Positions 1-11,555 of a stretch of DNA of 64,000 nt are shown piece by piece. Under the pieces are notes generated by a model. The model was not told the DNA's origin. It worked only from the letters and a program-made list of their open reading frames with translations, and did not search any database. How positions within the stretch are numbered: position 1 is the stretch's first letter; every line of letters begins with the position of its first letter. Both the position numbers and the translations under genes were made by a program. Origin of the DNA: Monocercomonoides exilis (taxonomy: Eukaryota > Preaxostyla > Oxymonadida > Polymastigidae); assembly GCA_001643675.2 (NCBI GenBank), contig LSRY02000031.1, forward strand, positions 2,501-66,500, written 5' to 3'.

Positions 1-1225
1 CCTAACCCTAACCCTAACCCTAACCCTAACCCTAACCCTAACCCTAACCCTAACCCTAACCCTAACCCTAACCCTAACCCTAACCCTAACCCTAACCCTA
101 ACCCTAACCTAACCCTAACCCTAACCCTAACCCTAACCCTAACCCTAACCCTAACCCTAACCCTAACCCTAACCCTAACCCTAACCCTAACCTAACCCTA
201 ACCCTAACCCTAACCCTAACCCTAACCCTAACCCTAACCCTAACCCTAACCCTAACCCTAACCCTAACCCTAACCCTAACCCTAACCCTAACCCTAACCC
301 TAACCCTAACCCTAACCCTAACCTAACCCTAACCCTAACCCTAACCCTAACCCCTAACCCTAACCCTAACCCTAACCCTAACCCTAACCCTAACCCTAAC
401 CCTAACCCTAACCCTAACCCTAACCCTAACCCTAACCCTAACCCTAACCCTAACCCTAACCCTAACCCTAACCCCTAACCCTAACCCTAACCTAACCCTA
501 ACCCTAACCCTAACCCTAACCCTAACCTAACCCTAACCCTAACCCTAACCCTAACCCTAACCCTAACCCTAACCCTAACCCTAACCTAACCCTAACCCTA
601 ACCCTAACCCTAACCCTAACCCTAACCCTAACCCTAACCCTAACCCTAACCCTAACCCTAACCCTAACCCTAACCCTAACCCTAACCCTAACCTAACCCT
701 AACCCTAACCCTAACCCTAACCCTAACCCTAACCCTAACCTAACCTAACCCTAACCCTAACCCTAACCTAACCCTAACCCTAACCCTAACCCTAACCCTA
801 ACCCTAACCCTAACCCTAACCCTAACCCTAACCCTAACCCTAACCCTAACCCTAACCCTAACCCTAACCCTAACCCTAACCCCTAACCCTAACCCTAACC
901 CTAACCCTAACCCTAACCCTAACCCTAACCCTAACCCTAACCCTAACCCTAACCTAACCCTAACCCTAACCCTAACCTAACCCTAACCCTAACCCTAACC
1001 CTAACCCTAACCCTAACCCTAACCCTAACCTAACCTAACCCTAACCCTAACCCTAACCTAACCCTAACCCTAACCCTAACCTAACCCTAACCTAACCCTA
1101 ACCCTAACCCTAACCCTAACCCTAACCCTAACCCTAACCTAACCCTAACCCTAACCCTAACCCTAACCCTAACCCTAACCCTAACCCTAACCCTAACCCT
1201 AACCCTAACCCTAACCCTAACCTAA
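1..1225. repeat. Telomere, (CCCTAA)n
   Basis: An uninterrupted tract of CCCTAA units with occasional CCTAA (one C lost) and CCCCTAA (one C gained) variants. The C-rich strand runs 5' to 3' inward from the first base, the orientation expected at the left end of a chromosome with TTAGGG telomeres. The tract stops sharply near base 1225 and becomes AT-rich unique sequence. The short and long units fit telomerase or assembly slippage. Confidence 0.97.
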
Positions 1226-1686
1226 TTTCAAACTCATGCTCCAGATCCATCACTTGATTGTTCATTTGTATTTGCTCCATAACAACAAAATCGACTTGTT
1301 TTCTATTTCAAAATTCAAAAATTTTGTCATGGGTTGGATCAAATTTTAACAATGAATATTAAAAAATAACGAAATTTTTGAAAAAAATAGAATAGAAAAT
1401 AAGTTGAATGAAATTATTGATTATTTATAATTATCGTAGATTATCCAGAAATGTGTTTTATTCATTAATTACGTTTGTAACACCACCGAACACCCTAACC
1501 CTAACCTAGTTTGCACTTTGATTAATTCGTCGGACAATTTTCCAAAAAAAAATTTTTTTCTGTGAAAGTTGTCCCTTTGTTTTGAATGTATTGTCTAGGT
1601 TAGTATATGAATGAAAATTGTCTAGACTAAACGTACGAAAAGCTTAACCCTAACCCTAATGGTATTTTTTGATGAGTGTAGATTTT
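1226..1686. other. Subtelomeric spacer with interstitial telomere remnants
   Basis: AT-rich sequence without a credible coding frame. It holds two short internal telomere-like patches, at 1492-1508 and 1645-1659, each two to three CCCTAA units in the same orientation as the telomere. Such patches usually mark old telomere ends, break repair or healing events. Confidence 0.7.
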
Positions 1687-3282
1687 TCAAAATTTCCAAT
1701 TTTTTGAGAAAGATTTCATGAACATGCCTTGTCTGTACAAAGTCGAACCTTCTGGCGTTAATGAAAATGCAAGAGCAAGAAAATTTCCTCTTGCTCCTGC
1801 AAAAAAATAATTGTGTAACAAAACCATGCATTGTATTATGTTCTGATTCCACTTTTCATCTTTAAATATTTCAAGTTCAGATAGCCATGTGTACTGAGCA
1901 AACGCTTGTAAAATACATTGAAATACTGAACCAAGCTTTGTTTTATCATCCTCAAAAATGAGATGCATTGTTTGAAGAGGGAACAGTAGAACTTCGCATT
2001 TTATTACATCTGTTATTGTTGATCTATCTAATAAATTTAAATCGAGAATTAAATCAGAGTTTTTTCTAATAAAAAAACAAATATTATATAAACAAAGCCA
2101 ACGTGTTGAGATAAAAACTGGACACTTGGATTTCGATATATCCTTTGTTGCACGCTTTCTGTAATTCTTTGAAAATTAAACAATGGTTTCCTTCAAATCT
2201 TTCAGATATTTGTTAGAGTCAAACAAGTGTATTACAATCAGGTTTATCAAGTGGTTGTTGCAGTAAACAAAGAACGGAATAATATCATAATCAACGTAAT
2301 CTGCTGTAAATGTTTTCAAAGATTCATGAATGTTTTCAATCGCAATTTTCTGAGATTTTAAGCCATCAGTGCAGAAACATATAACCACTGATTTTATTTC
2401 TTTCATCTCTTTCATAATATTCATTGCAAGCTCGCAGTGCTGTTCTGAAGTTGCGCAATGTTTTCGAAGTCCTCAAATAACAGGATGTGCATTTGATTGT
2501 TATGGAACAACAGTAAAAACGATGTATTTTTTTCATGCTGCAAGTACTCCATCAAACATCACAGAAACTGAAGTATTTGATAGAATTTCATTTCTTTCTT
2601 CGATATTTTTCCTTGTTTCTTTTTCGATCATGGATGGAAGTTTTCTTGCAGAAAGAATGGAAAATATTGTTGTGGAAGGGAGAGTTGGATTAGCCTGAGA
2701 TGTTTTTATAACTTCAGTAATAAACGCATTGAACTCATTTGAATGTGCCGATAAAAATGCAATGTTGCAATGACTAACAAGATGCAAAAACATCTCAATT
2801 AATTTGTTGAACTGAATATGAGATGAAGATTGCATATTTCGTGAATTGCATTCTTTTGGCAAGGCTTGTTTTTCTTAATATGGGATAATTGTTGTTGAAT
2901 GCACAAGTGAACAATAATGATCATCAATTCGGTTTGTTCCTTTTATTGCAGAAAACGTACAGTTAATTCCACATTTGCAATTTGGACATAAATAGTAATA
3001 ATGACCGTCTTTTTTCAAAGAACCATCCGCAAGAACAGGTACGTATGCTATCCACAGTTTTTCTTTGGCTTCTTCAAAATGAACTTTTCCAATCTCTTGT
3101 CCAGAATTGTTTGGGTGCTTAAAATCTGAAAGCTAATAAAAAATATTATCAAAATCATGATGAGAAAAATCTTGCAGTGAAAACAAACACTGGCAAAAAA
3201 TTGTTGTTCTCCCTGGAACCAACGATACAAGAGTACATCCATTTTTATTCAACTCATCGATTTTCGCTTTAAATGCATCCAT
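1687..3282 (-). pseudogene. hAT-like transposase relic
   Basis: One minus-strand frame, about 530 codons from the ATG at 3282 to a stop at 1687, is interrupted by about six nonsense codons (TAG, TAA, TGA, TAA, TGA, TAA) with no frameshift. The N-terminal third has a zinc-finger-like segment, CPNCKCGINC followed by Cys and His about 20 residues later, as in BED-type fingers of hAT transposases. The middle has a DG(L)K segment followed by a hydrophobic CNNHLINL stretch, and the C-terminal part has TRW, the order seen in hAT catalytic domains. The assignment comes from these motifs only; no terminal repeats or target duplication were found. It cannot produce a full protein as read. Confidence 0.55.
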
Positions 3283-4637
3283 CTTTAAGTTGCATATAAG
3301 ATTTTGAAATAATGATATTTATTAAGTGAAGAAAAGGAAGCAAACAATTGAAGGAGAAGATAAACTGTTTTTCAGTTCAGCTGGTAACTGCCTATATACC
3401 GCATCGTATTTTTCATCCATAATAAACTTATTTGCTTCAAACGACATGATAATCTTCGACATAAAATATTCCCCATGAACCCGATCTGTCGAAAACCATT
3501 ACAGTTTAATATTTTTTTAAAAAATTATCCTAATCAAAAATCTTTTGATTGCTAAATCAATTTGGATATTAACTTTTGATTTGCAAAATTTTTCAAAATA
3601 ATCGTTATTTCATTTTTCAATGGTTAATAACAAATTTGAAATTTTAACTGGATTTTTTTAATTCTAATGTCTGTCGAGATGTCGAAGATAATGGATTTTG
3701 TCGGTATGTCGCAAAGGTTTATTTTATTTTATTAATTTTATTTTCTATTTTTTATTTTTTTTGGTGACAGACAGCAACAAAATACGGAAAGTCGTGTTAC
3801 ACAGGTCTAAGAGCATGTAATAATAAACGACCTCTCAGCTGCTTATTAATTCAAATTTTTTTATTTTTATTAGAATTTTTGATAAATTCACAGATTTATG
3901 TGTGATTTTCAAAAATAGATTTTTCTCAAGGATCAAAATGAATTTCTAAATTTCAGCCCATGCAAATGTATTATTATTATATATTCTTTTCATTAACCAT
4001 ACAGTCTGTCCCAAAAAAATGTTGATCTGTCCTTTTTTAATGTCGATCTAAGCCTGGGTGACTGACTGACTTTGATTTTAAAAAAAAGATATTTGACTGA
4101 CGCGAAGGAAAAAAATACCGTCAGAAAAATTATAAACGATTTCAGTTATATTTTTTATAACAGAATATTTTCAATTTGCTTATTAATTCTAATTAATTAT
4201 TTTTTCAAAAAAACGATTGATCATAGTTTTCGAAAATTTTTCAATCGATTTTTTAATTATGGGGAACTGACGGAACTGACGAACGTGGAAAAATTTGATC
4301 AAAAAACGTCCCATGGAGTCAGTGACTGGCAGTGTCACAGAAAAGTATTCAATGGGTGAAGAACAAATATAAATTAAAGAAGAATCGGAAAACAGCCTGT
4401 TTGATATCTTCATCGTTTGATCTTCTTTTTTTAATTCTGATTAATTTCTAATGACATATTTCATTCCTCCATTGAAGATTTTCTTATATACAATTAATCG
4501 ATGAGGAAGGGAAATATCATAATAGCTACACTTATCATTCAAAATGTGTCAGTAACTTATCTGAATAATGGAGCATATTTTTTTCGTGTTTGCACAAATC
4601 CTCATTCTTCAAAGTTATTATTCATATTCAATTTTCA
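3283..4637. other. AT-rich intergenic region
   Basis: No convincing gene. Apparent open frames near 4072-4413 on both strands are Phe/Ile/Lys-rich and uncharacteristic. The segment contains the dispersed repeat at 4001-4066, and a stretch near 4050-4330 has repeated GACTGAC and ACTGACG words. Confidence 0.5.
4001..4066 (+). repeat. Dispersed transposon-end-like repeat
   Basis: The first 48 bases, beginning ACAGTCTGTCCCAAA, recur almost exactly in inverted orientation at 40912-40958. The following TAAGCCTGGGTGAC block recurs inverted at 28777-28798. The start resembles termini of Tc1/mariner-type elements, but no paired inverted repeat or transposase could be assigned. Confidence 0.6.
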
Positions 4638-4727
4638 TATATAGGGTGGTCCATAATATTTTGTTAAATTTATTAAATATGGTATTTTAATTTATGTTAA
4701 AAAACATTTTTCATAAAAATAATCACC
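4638..4727 (+). mobile_element. MITE, left part (split by the Maverick)
   Basis: The segment starts with TATATAGGGTGGTCCATA at 4638-4655. The exact inverse of these 18 bases lies at 24956-24973, just beyond the Maverick's right end. With the Maverick removed, the two parts form a unit of roughly 370 bp with inverted ends and TA at both borders, like a mariner-type non-autonomous element. The last seven bases before the Maverick, AATCACC, reappear at 24716-24722. Confidence 0.6.
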
Positions 4728-4960
4728 TACTACTATATAATGCGAGTAATTAAACCCACATTTAAAAATGTGGCCCAAATTACTCACATTACGGCTCCAA
4801 ATAACATCAAACAAGAAAATTCATAAATTTTAACTTAAATTAAGTATTAATATTTGAAAAATGAGGTGTTTTTTCACATGCTTTTGTGTGATCTAAAATA
4901 TTTACTGTTTTAAATTATTTCAGTTCATTTTTTTAATTCATAATAAAAATGTCAGTTCAT
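4728..4960 (+). repeat. Maverick left terminal inverted repeat
   Basis: 233 bp, begins TACTACTATATAATGCGAG and matches the reverse complement of 24459-24691 with about five mismatches. Its inner end contains ATAAAAATG followed by three more codons. At the other end of the element the same bases are the promoter-proximal region and first codons of the 24144-24470 gene. Here the frame closes after eight codons. Confidence 0.95.
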
Positions 4961-5012
4961 GTTTTTTCTTGTTGAAATAAAAGCAAATTTGAAATATGCA
5001 TGTTCATATTAA

Positions 5013-5084
5013 GCTTTCATAACTTAAGGGTAATACCATGGCCTTTCATAATTAAGGTCAAAGGTTCAATACCCATTAGAGGCG
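5013..5084 (+). other. tRNA-like segment, CAT in loop (doubtful)
   Basis: A 72-base stretch has several tRNA hallmarks: GGTTCAATACC as a T-arm with a TTCAATA loop, a hairpin GGCCTT...AAGGTC with CAT in its loop, and outer ends GCTTT/AGAGGC that pair with wobble. The D-arm does not fold canonically, the anticodon loop is eight bases rather than seven, and the T-stem has mismatches. A decayed tRNA or a tRNA mimic is possible; a working tRNA is unlikely. Confidence 0.25.
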
Positions 5085-5221
5085 ACAAATTTTCAAACAT
5101 TTGTCAAATCAAATAAATCATGCCTCTTTGCGATATATGAGACAGAGTTTCTCATAGCTGCGCAGCAGTCAAATTCGCAGTGAATTTAGAACTCAAAATC
5201 AAAATCTAATTCACAATAATA

Positions 5222-5277
5222 AATGAAAAGTGCTTAATGAAAAGTGCTTAATGAAAAGTGCTTAATGAAAAGTGCTT
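5222..5277 (+). repeat. 14-bp tandem repeat, four copies
   Basis: Four perfect copies of AATGAAAAGTGCTT in direct tandem, followed by a partial fifth, in the non-coding leader upstream of the polymerase gene. Confidence 0.95.
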
Positions 5278-5534
5278 AATGAAACAATAAATAATTAATC
5301 GATATCGATAATTAAAATCAATCAATCAATAATAATAATTATTGAAATCAAATCAATCACAAATGAAAATTTCAACTATTGAAAAATTTCCAAAACTTGC
5401 AGTTCTTCTAAAAAATTAAATAGGACCCTTTTTCATATTTATTTTTCAAAAAAAACAGGATCTATTTATGTGGGGGAAAATTGACAGAGATTTTTTAAAA
5501 TAGAAATTTTTTAATATCTATAAAATAAGGAATT

Positions 5535-8500
5535 ATGAGCAAACCAAATTTTATGAATAAGAAATTGAAGCCGTCAGAAATACTTGCGAAAACATTATTT
5601 CGAATAAACGTTATTCCTGCTTTTGGAAGGGGATCTTATCAAAAAAATAAGAAACTATTGAAAGATTATGGAAAACAACAGATTCAAGAACAAGAGTTTT
5701 TAAATGCAATAGACGAAAATATATGTGACGATGTTCAACTATCTAAAACACATGACGAACGAAAAGAATTGAGAAAACAGAAACTAAATTCAATTATTGA
5801 AGCTGCAAACACTTTCAAATTGAGACGTGAAAGAGCAAAAGAGCTAGATGATCAAATTGCAGTTCTCAAAAAAGAAAAAGCAAAATTATTAAGTGATATT
5901 CCAGTTATTGCAGAAAAAATGATGAGATATCATCAGATTAACAAAAAAGATACATATGGAGGTGAATTCGTTAGTACTGGAGATGAGCAAGCTCGTGAAG
6001 CTTGTAAGGACTTTAAAGAATTCTTGGAAATGAACACAGATACTGAACAAACAAAATGATTGGATGAACAGCTACATGAGCTCAGAACAAATAATAAAAT
6101 TGATTTCGAAATGTTGAATAACGAAACACGTGCAAAACTGTTTCCTGAATTGAAAAAATATCTTGAGTCACTTGTTGATAAAATTACGAAAGTTGATAAA
6201 TATGTGTTCACATTTAAAATTGGGAACAAGTGGAAATCCAAAAAACTGACTCCTGAATTGTATAAACAGTTACTGTCAAATTTTTCTGAAAAGAATTTTA
6301 TGATAGACTTGTATGTTGATAATCAGAATATAAATTTTTCTGATCCTGAAGAGAGTGATATTCCTTCATGGAGCTTATATTCTGCTATCCACATTATGAA
6401 GCTTGAAGATTTCATAAAACTTCATCCTTCATCTAAAATTGATAAACAAATTTATAAAGATAAAGGAGGACACTTCTTCGATTATGTGACTGTTGAATCA
6501 GTCAAAAAGCCTGTGATCGATTATATTAATAGACTTCAAATTTTTGATAAATTGACAGATAATAATAATAAAACTAGAAAAGAATTATTTGATTGTTGCT
6601 GGATATATGCATTAAAATCATCAGGACTATTCGATGAAGAAACACTTGACAAGATAAGATTACGAGTGAAAAATAAATATTTATCGTCAACAAAAATAGA
6701 TGCAATATGTGAAGAGTTTTATATACACTGCATTATCCATGAGCTTGATGATGAAGTAGTTGGGCATAATAAGTGCAGACTGTCAGCTCCTCAAAAAGCA
6801 TTAAAACGTAAAACATATCTTGGAGTTGATAAAAAAGAAGCTAAATATATATTAGAGCTAAATCTTTATCAAAAGCATTATTTTATGGAAGAAAGATCTC
6901 CTATTACAGAATATTATTTGGATCATATGAACACACTAGATGAAACAGAATACAATATATTTTATGAAGGATCGCACAAGTGTAGAGCAAAAGGAAAGAG
7001 AACAAAAGAAGCGCTAACATCAAGGAATTTAGTAAAGAAGATGTTTGCAAAACAGCTTTTCAGACCTATAACTTATAGTGAATATCTAAAGATAAGCGAC
7101 ATCACCAAGCCTAGTGTCAAACAGATAAATGATTTGCATTTTAATCCAAAATTCTGCTTGAAATCGTTTGAGCAAATTGCAAAAGAAAAAGAATTTAATT
7201 CGATACGTTATAAAAGCAAAACTATTTCAGACTATTATTATGCAGATTTTGAAGCAGATACAACAGGAATACATCGTGCTTTTTACTGCTGTATAACAAA
7301 TGAAAATGAAATAAAACACTTCAAAGGAGAAGATTGTGCAATTGAACTACTAAACTATATTCCTGACAACTCTTGTGTGTATTTTCATAATCTGAAATAT
7401 GATTTTTGTATGATAGCTAAACATGGAGATGAACTTTCAAATCAAATCGCGAAAGACAACAGATTAATGAGAATCACAGTTAAATATAATAAGAAAACGA
7501 TTGTGTTTAAAGATTCCTTTTCGATTATTCCAAGTGCATTAAAGCAATTCCCAAAGATGTTTAATTTAAAAAATACACAAAAAGAATTGTTTCCATATAA
7601 TTACTATGCATTAGAGAGACTGAAAAACAATACTGGTATTATTTGTGAAGCAGGAGAGTATGAAGCTAAAAAGTGGAACACCGAAGATTATGAGCTTTTT
7701 AACAAAAATATTGACACTATTCCAGGATGTAGGTTAAGTGACAACACATTCGATATGTATAAATATTGTGGATTCTATTGTGAACAAGATACAAAAATAT
7801 TAAAAGAAGGATTTCTCAAATTTCGAGAAGGATTCATGAATGATTTCGATATTGATATTCACGATTACTGTTCAATTAGTTCTCTTGCAGATGCCATACT
7901 GACAAAACAAGTGTATTCGAAGAACAAGAATTTATATAAACTAGGAGGAATCATCAGAGAGTTTATGCAACAAGCTGTTCACGGAGGAAGATGCATGACT
8001 GCATATAATAAAAAGTGGCACTCAACAACTCCTATTGTGGATTATGATGCTGTATCTTTATATGCTTCTGCTATGCACAGATTATATATGGTTGAAGGAA
8101 CTCCAAGTGTAATAGAAACAGATGAGCAACGCTCTTATGAGTTTTTAAAGAATCAGAGTGCTTACGTAGTTGAAATTGAGATTACAAAAGTGAACAAACA
8201 CTATCCTTTTCCTTTACTCGTATTTGAAGATGATGAAGGAAATAATTTTAATAATGATGTGATAGATAAACCAGTGAGAACAGTAGTTGATAACATATAT
8301 TTGGAAGACTTGATAGAGTTTCAGAAAATAGAATTCACAGTCATAAAAGGTTATTTCTGGACAGGCAATCGTGATTGCTCAATCCAAAAAGTCATCGGAG
8401 ATATATTTAATAAGCGAGCTGCATACAAGAAAGAGAAGAATCCTTTGGAAGTTATATATAAATTAATCATGAATTCTCTATATGGAAAAACAATTCAGAA

Positions 8501-9209
8501 GCCTGTTGATTACGAGATAAAATACATAAATGAAAATGATATAGGAAAATATTGGAGCAAAAATTATAATAAAATTATTGAATCATCAAAAATAGCAGAT
8601 TCAAGAAATAAAACTCACGTTGTAAAAACACAGAAGCAGATAGACACTCATTTCACATTTAATTTATTTGGGATTCATATCTTAAGCATGTCCAAACGTA
8701 TTATGAATGAAGTGATGTGTCTTGCACATGATCTCAACTGTCAAATCTATTATCAAGATACAGACTCTATGCACATTAGAGTAGATGATCTTACAAGATT
8801 AGAAGAAGCTTTCAAAATTAAATACAATCGTGATTTGAAAGGAACTCAATTAGGAAATTTTCACTCTGATTTTCCTCTTAATGCATTATATGCTAGTGAA
8901 TCTTATTTCTTAGGAAAAAAGATGTATATAGATAAACTAGTTCTTCCTGAAAATAAAACATCAAACATGTTTCGCATGAAAGGAATTAAGCAGTCAGCTG
9001 TTGAAGCAAAAGCTAAGGAATCAGATAATAGCAACGATTCTCTGATGAAGCTATACAAGTGCATATATAAAGGAAGAACAGTTGAATTTGATCTCACAAT
9101 TGGATCTCCTTGCTTTGAATTTGAAAAAGATTTCACTGTTGCTTCTCTTGATACTTTTAAAAGACGTATAAAAACATCATTAGAAAAAGGAATACCCCCG
9201 AAGGGATAG
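5535..9209 (+). CDS. Protein-primed family B DNA polymerase, with one in-frame TGA
   Basis: This is the replicative polymerase of the element. The 1,049-codon part from 6060 carries the 3'-5' exonuclease motifs (D396-F-E398, YFHNLKYD at 441-448, D577 in YCEQD) and the polymerase motifs DAVSLY (663-668), NSLYGK (805-810) and YQDTDS (898-903), then a KMY segment. This is the order expected for Maverick pPolB. The 174 codons upstream (5535-6056), with a charged coiled-coil-like middle, lie in the same frame and end at TGA 6057-6059; the next codon is TTG 6060, and the first ATG after it is at 6111. Either one gene was broken by a nonsense mutation or a small gene abuts the polymerase with no spacer. 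The C-terminus overlaps a 22-bp repeat shared with 14547-14568. Confidence 0.93.
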
Positions 9210-9213
9210 AGAT
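9192..9213 (+). repeat. 22-bp repeat, copy 1 (ATACCCCCGAAGGG...)
   Basis: It is identical over 22 bases to 14547-14568 and straddles the polymerase stop codon. The core CCC-CGAA-GGG can form a small hairpin. After the identical part, both copies continue with loosely similar CTT...AT...ATATCA sequence. Confidence 0.85.
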
Positions 9214-9341
9214 CCTTTGGATTTATATCACAAGCAAGTGCTCAAATAAGAGCACAAATACAGAAAAACCTTTTATGAAATTCATATAATAATCATATAT
9301 TATTTTTATTATAATGAAATAATCAATAATAATAAATACAA

Positions 9342-10553
9342 ATGACATCAAAAAAAACTAATTCACTCATAAAGAGTTTATTAGCTGCTTCTGATACACT
9401 GCTCACAGAAATAGAAGTGTACAAGAAAATAAAAAAGATTCCCACAAAAACTCGAGTGTTCAAATTATATTATGAAGCTCACAAAACAGATCTCATATTT
9501 GATATCACTATTGAAGAGTTATACAATAGATATAAACTGGAGTATTTGAAGAAATACAATCCAAAACAGTACAAGAAACAGCTTAGAAATAATTATGAAC
9601 TCATAATTGATGAGCAAACACCTGAGCAAAATAAATTTCTGCAAGACACAGGATATAAATCAAAAAAGAAACAAGAATCACTTTTCTATAAAAAATACAA
9701 TTCTCTTCCTGCTGTTCACTCGAAATATCTCAAGAATAGTTTTCCAGATAAAGAAAATAAGCAATACTATTTACATCATGTGGGACAAAAATACACATTT
9801 CTGATAGATCTAATGTTTTCAGATAATTTATGTTATCTTGTTGCAATAGGACTAAATAATAGATATCTGTTTGTGGAGCCGACTAATTTTTCTTCGAAAG
9901 ATGAATCAAGCAGTGGAAAAGTTACTCATACACGGCGAACAGCTTCTGCTGTAGTTGAAGCTTTAAACAGAATGATTTTAAAAGGAATGAAAGTTAAATA
10001 CTTGAGAGGAGATAGCGAACGTGCATTCAATAGCACTTTGGCTCATAAATATTTTTAAACTCACAACATTTCTTTTCAATCTCTTGTAAGAACAGGATCT
10101 TCTCACACACAAATGGCTCCACTTGATAGAGTTGTCAGAACTATTAGAGACATGAATTATACATCAAATCCTCATAGTGAGTTTATTAATCCAGTCAGAA
10201 TGAAGCAACTGGTGTATTATTATAATAATGCTCCTCATTATAGTCTATCAAAAATAATGAACTTCGATATTAGTCCTCAGCAAGTGTACGATAATGAAGA
10301 ATTGGAAAATGAGATCATTCGTCGAATTCATCAGTTGAATTATAATATAATTAATTCTCTTGATTACAAGCTTCCAATAAACACTATTGTCGTTTTAAAA
10401 GCTCATTATGAAAGATTAGACAAGAGAAGAATGAAAATTCTTCCTGAAACGTTTATAGTAATCGGATATGACAAAGGAAAAATAAGAGTAAAAAGCAACG
10501 TTGATAATAGAATACTAATAGTCTCAAGATGTGAAGTATCAAAAATATTATAA
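9342..10553 (+). CDS. Retroviral-type integrase, with one in-frame TAA
   Basis: It would insert the element into the host genome by RNase H-fold strand transfer. Two open segments (9342-10058 and 10113-10553) share one frame and are separated by a TAA at 10056-10058 plus 18 sense codons. Reading through gives about 403 residues. Catalytic candidates are D156 in FLIDLMF, D224 in LRGDSERAF and D262 in PLDRVVRTIRDM. The second-to-third spacing is 37, as in the DD(35-37)E family, but the third acidic residue is Asp rather than the usual Glu. A YNNAPHYSL segment follows, and the C-terminus (GYDKGKIRVKSN) looks like the small SH3/chromo-like end of these integrases. The stop falls between the second and third catalytic residues, so this copy is probably inactive unless the stop is read through. 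Confidence 0.88.
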
Positions 10554-10561
10554 TATAAATT

Positions 10562-11515
10562 TTAAGCTGTGCGTCTCCAAAATGCTAAATAAATTGCAGG
10601 AGGATCAATAGAGTGTGTATGACTATTACTGCCTCCTGTTGTGCTGATACTTGCGGAATGGTTATGGCTTCCTCCAACTGCTGTGTAAAAATGGGTTTCA
10701 CCTGATGAATCCCAATTATATTCCATACCAAGAATATTTCCAGGCGATCCGATACTCTGTAATGGATGATATAAAGCATGTGTGTGTTCTCCACTGTTAT
10801 TTATTGTGATGCTGTGACTATGACTTGGTATTTGAGAAGTTGTTAATGTCGTTGCACCAGAAGTTGCTGATCCAGATGTCGAGCCTATCATATCTGCAGA
10901 AGATGCAGCTCTTATAAATCTTCCATTTGTAATCATTTTCCACGATGTTCCTGGATATGTTTTTGATGGATCCGAAGAATCATATTTAATTATAACACTG
11001 TTAATCGGAAATATAGCATTTATAATTGTTGTTAAAGATATCTGTTTTGCATCAATTTCTGATTTGATATAATAATTATCTAATGATATTTGTTCTTTCT
11101 CGATTTCTAATAATTCTGTTCCATCCCACCAGTAATCAGGAACATTTGTATCTTTAATATAAAACGTTTGTCCAGTTTGTAATGTATTGACATTATCTTG
11201 AATGGAAAGCCATTGACACATATCTTCATAACTGTCAAACACTCTTGCTTTATATCCAACTTTTGAATTCAATTCATCAAACATATATCGATTCAAGTCT
11301 TGATTTGCTGTTATTGATTCATTAATATCTTTTATGCTTTCTTCAATACTTTCTTTCACTTTATCGATATTCTCTAATGCATTATTTATTTCTTTCATAT
11401 TTTTGTCAACATTATTGAAATTCTTCAACGATTCATTCTTCATCTGCTGTTGCTGTTTATGCTGAAGTAACATCAGAGCTATATTAGCGTTTATTGTTTT
11501 TAATGATGAACTCAT
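10562..11515 (-). CDS. Phage tail-collar/fibre-like protein
   Basis: 317 residues, probably a trimeric surface fibre. The N-terminal 90 residues are a predicted coiled coil rich in N, K, E and I. A short segment near 110-135 with VPDYWWDG is shared with the neighbouring fibre gene. The C-terminal 150 residues follow the phage collar pattern: YPGTSWKMITNGRFIRA, then LTTSQIPSHSHSI, several His-x-His clusters (GEHTHA, GSHNHS, SHTHS) and the final PPAIYLAFWRRTA. In phages such tips bind receptors, often with metal held by His-x-His. Finding it in a eukaryotic Maverick is unusual and suggests acquisition from a bacteriophage. It converges on the integrase with an 8-bp gap. Confidence 0.85.
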   Translation of the reverse strand: MSSSLKTINANIALMLLQHKQQQQMKNESLKNFNNVDKNMKEINNALENIDKVKESIEESIKDINESITANQDLNRYMFDELNSKVGYKARVFDSYEDMCQWLSIQDNVNTLQTGQTFYIKDTNVPDYWWDGTELLEIEKEQISLDNYYIKSEIDAKQISLTTIINAIFPINSVIIKYDSSDPSKTYPGTSWKMITNGRFIRAASSADMIGSTSGSATSGATTLTTSQIPSHSHSITINNSGEHTHALYHPLQSIGSPGNILGMEYNWDSSGETHFYTAVGGSHNHSASISTTGGSNSHTHSIDPPAIYLAFWRRTA

Positions 11516-11533
11516 TTATATATTGATAAAAAT
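11516..11533 (-). promoter_or_regulatory. Start-proximal promoter-like motif
   Basis: On the coding strand TTTTTATCAATATATAA lies immediately before the ATG of the collar protein. It matches the TTTTTATC-N(2-4)-TATAA pattern at several Maverick gene starts and implies a very short 5' leader. Confidence 0.4.
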
Positions 11534-11555
11534 AAATTGTATTTTTTATTATAGC

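Larger units (their letters stand above)
4961..5534. other. Maverick left non-coding leader
   Basis: AT-rich sequence between the left terminal repeat and the first gene. It contains a tRNA-like segment (5013-5084), a 14-bp tandem repeat (5222-5277), and a run of ATCGATATCGAT and TCAATCAATAAT words around 5290-5360. No coding frame is credible. Confidence 0.6.

Noticed and set aside
1-1225. Sequence heterogeneity in the telomere as a second repeat type
   Set aside because: The CCTAA and CCCCTAA variants are scattered singletons and fit slippage rather than a distinct repeat.
5222-5277. CRISPR-like array
   Set aside because: The repeats are direct tandem copies with no spacers, in a eukaryotic element.
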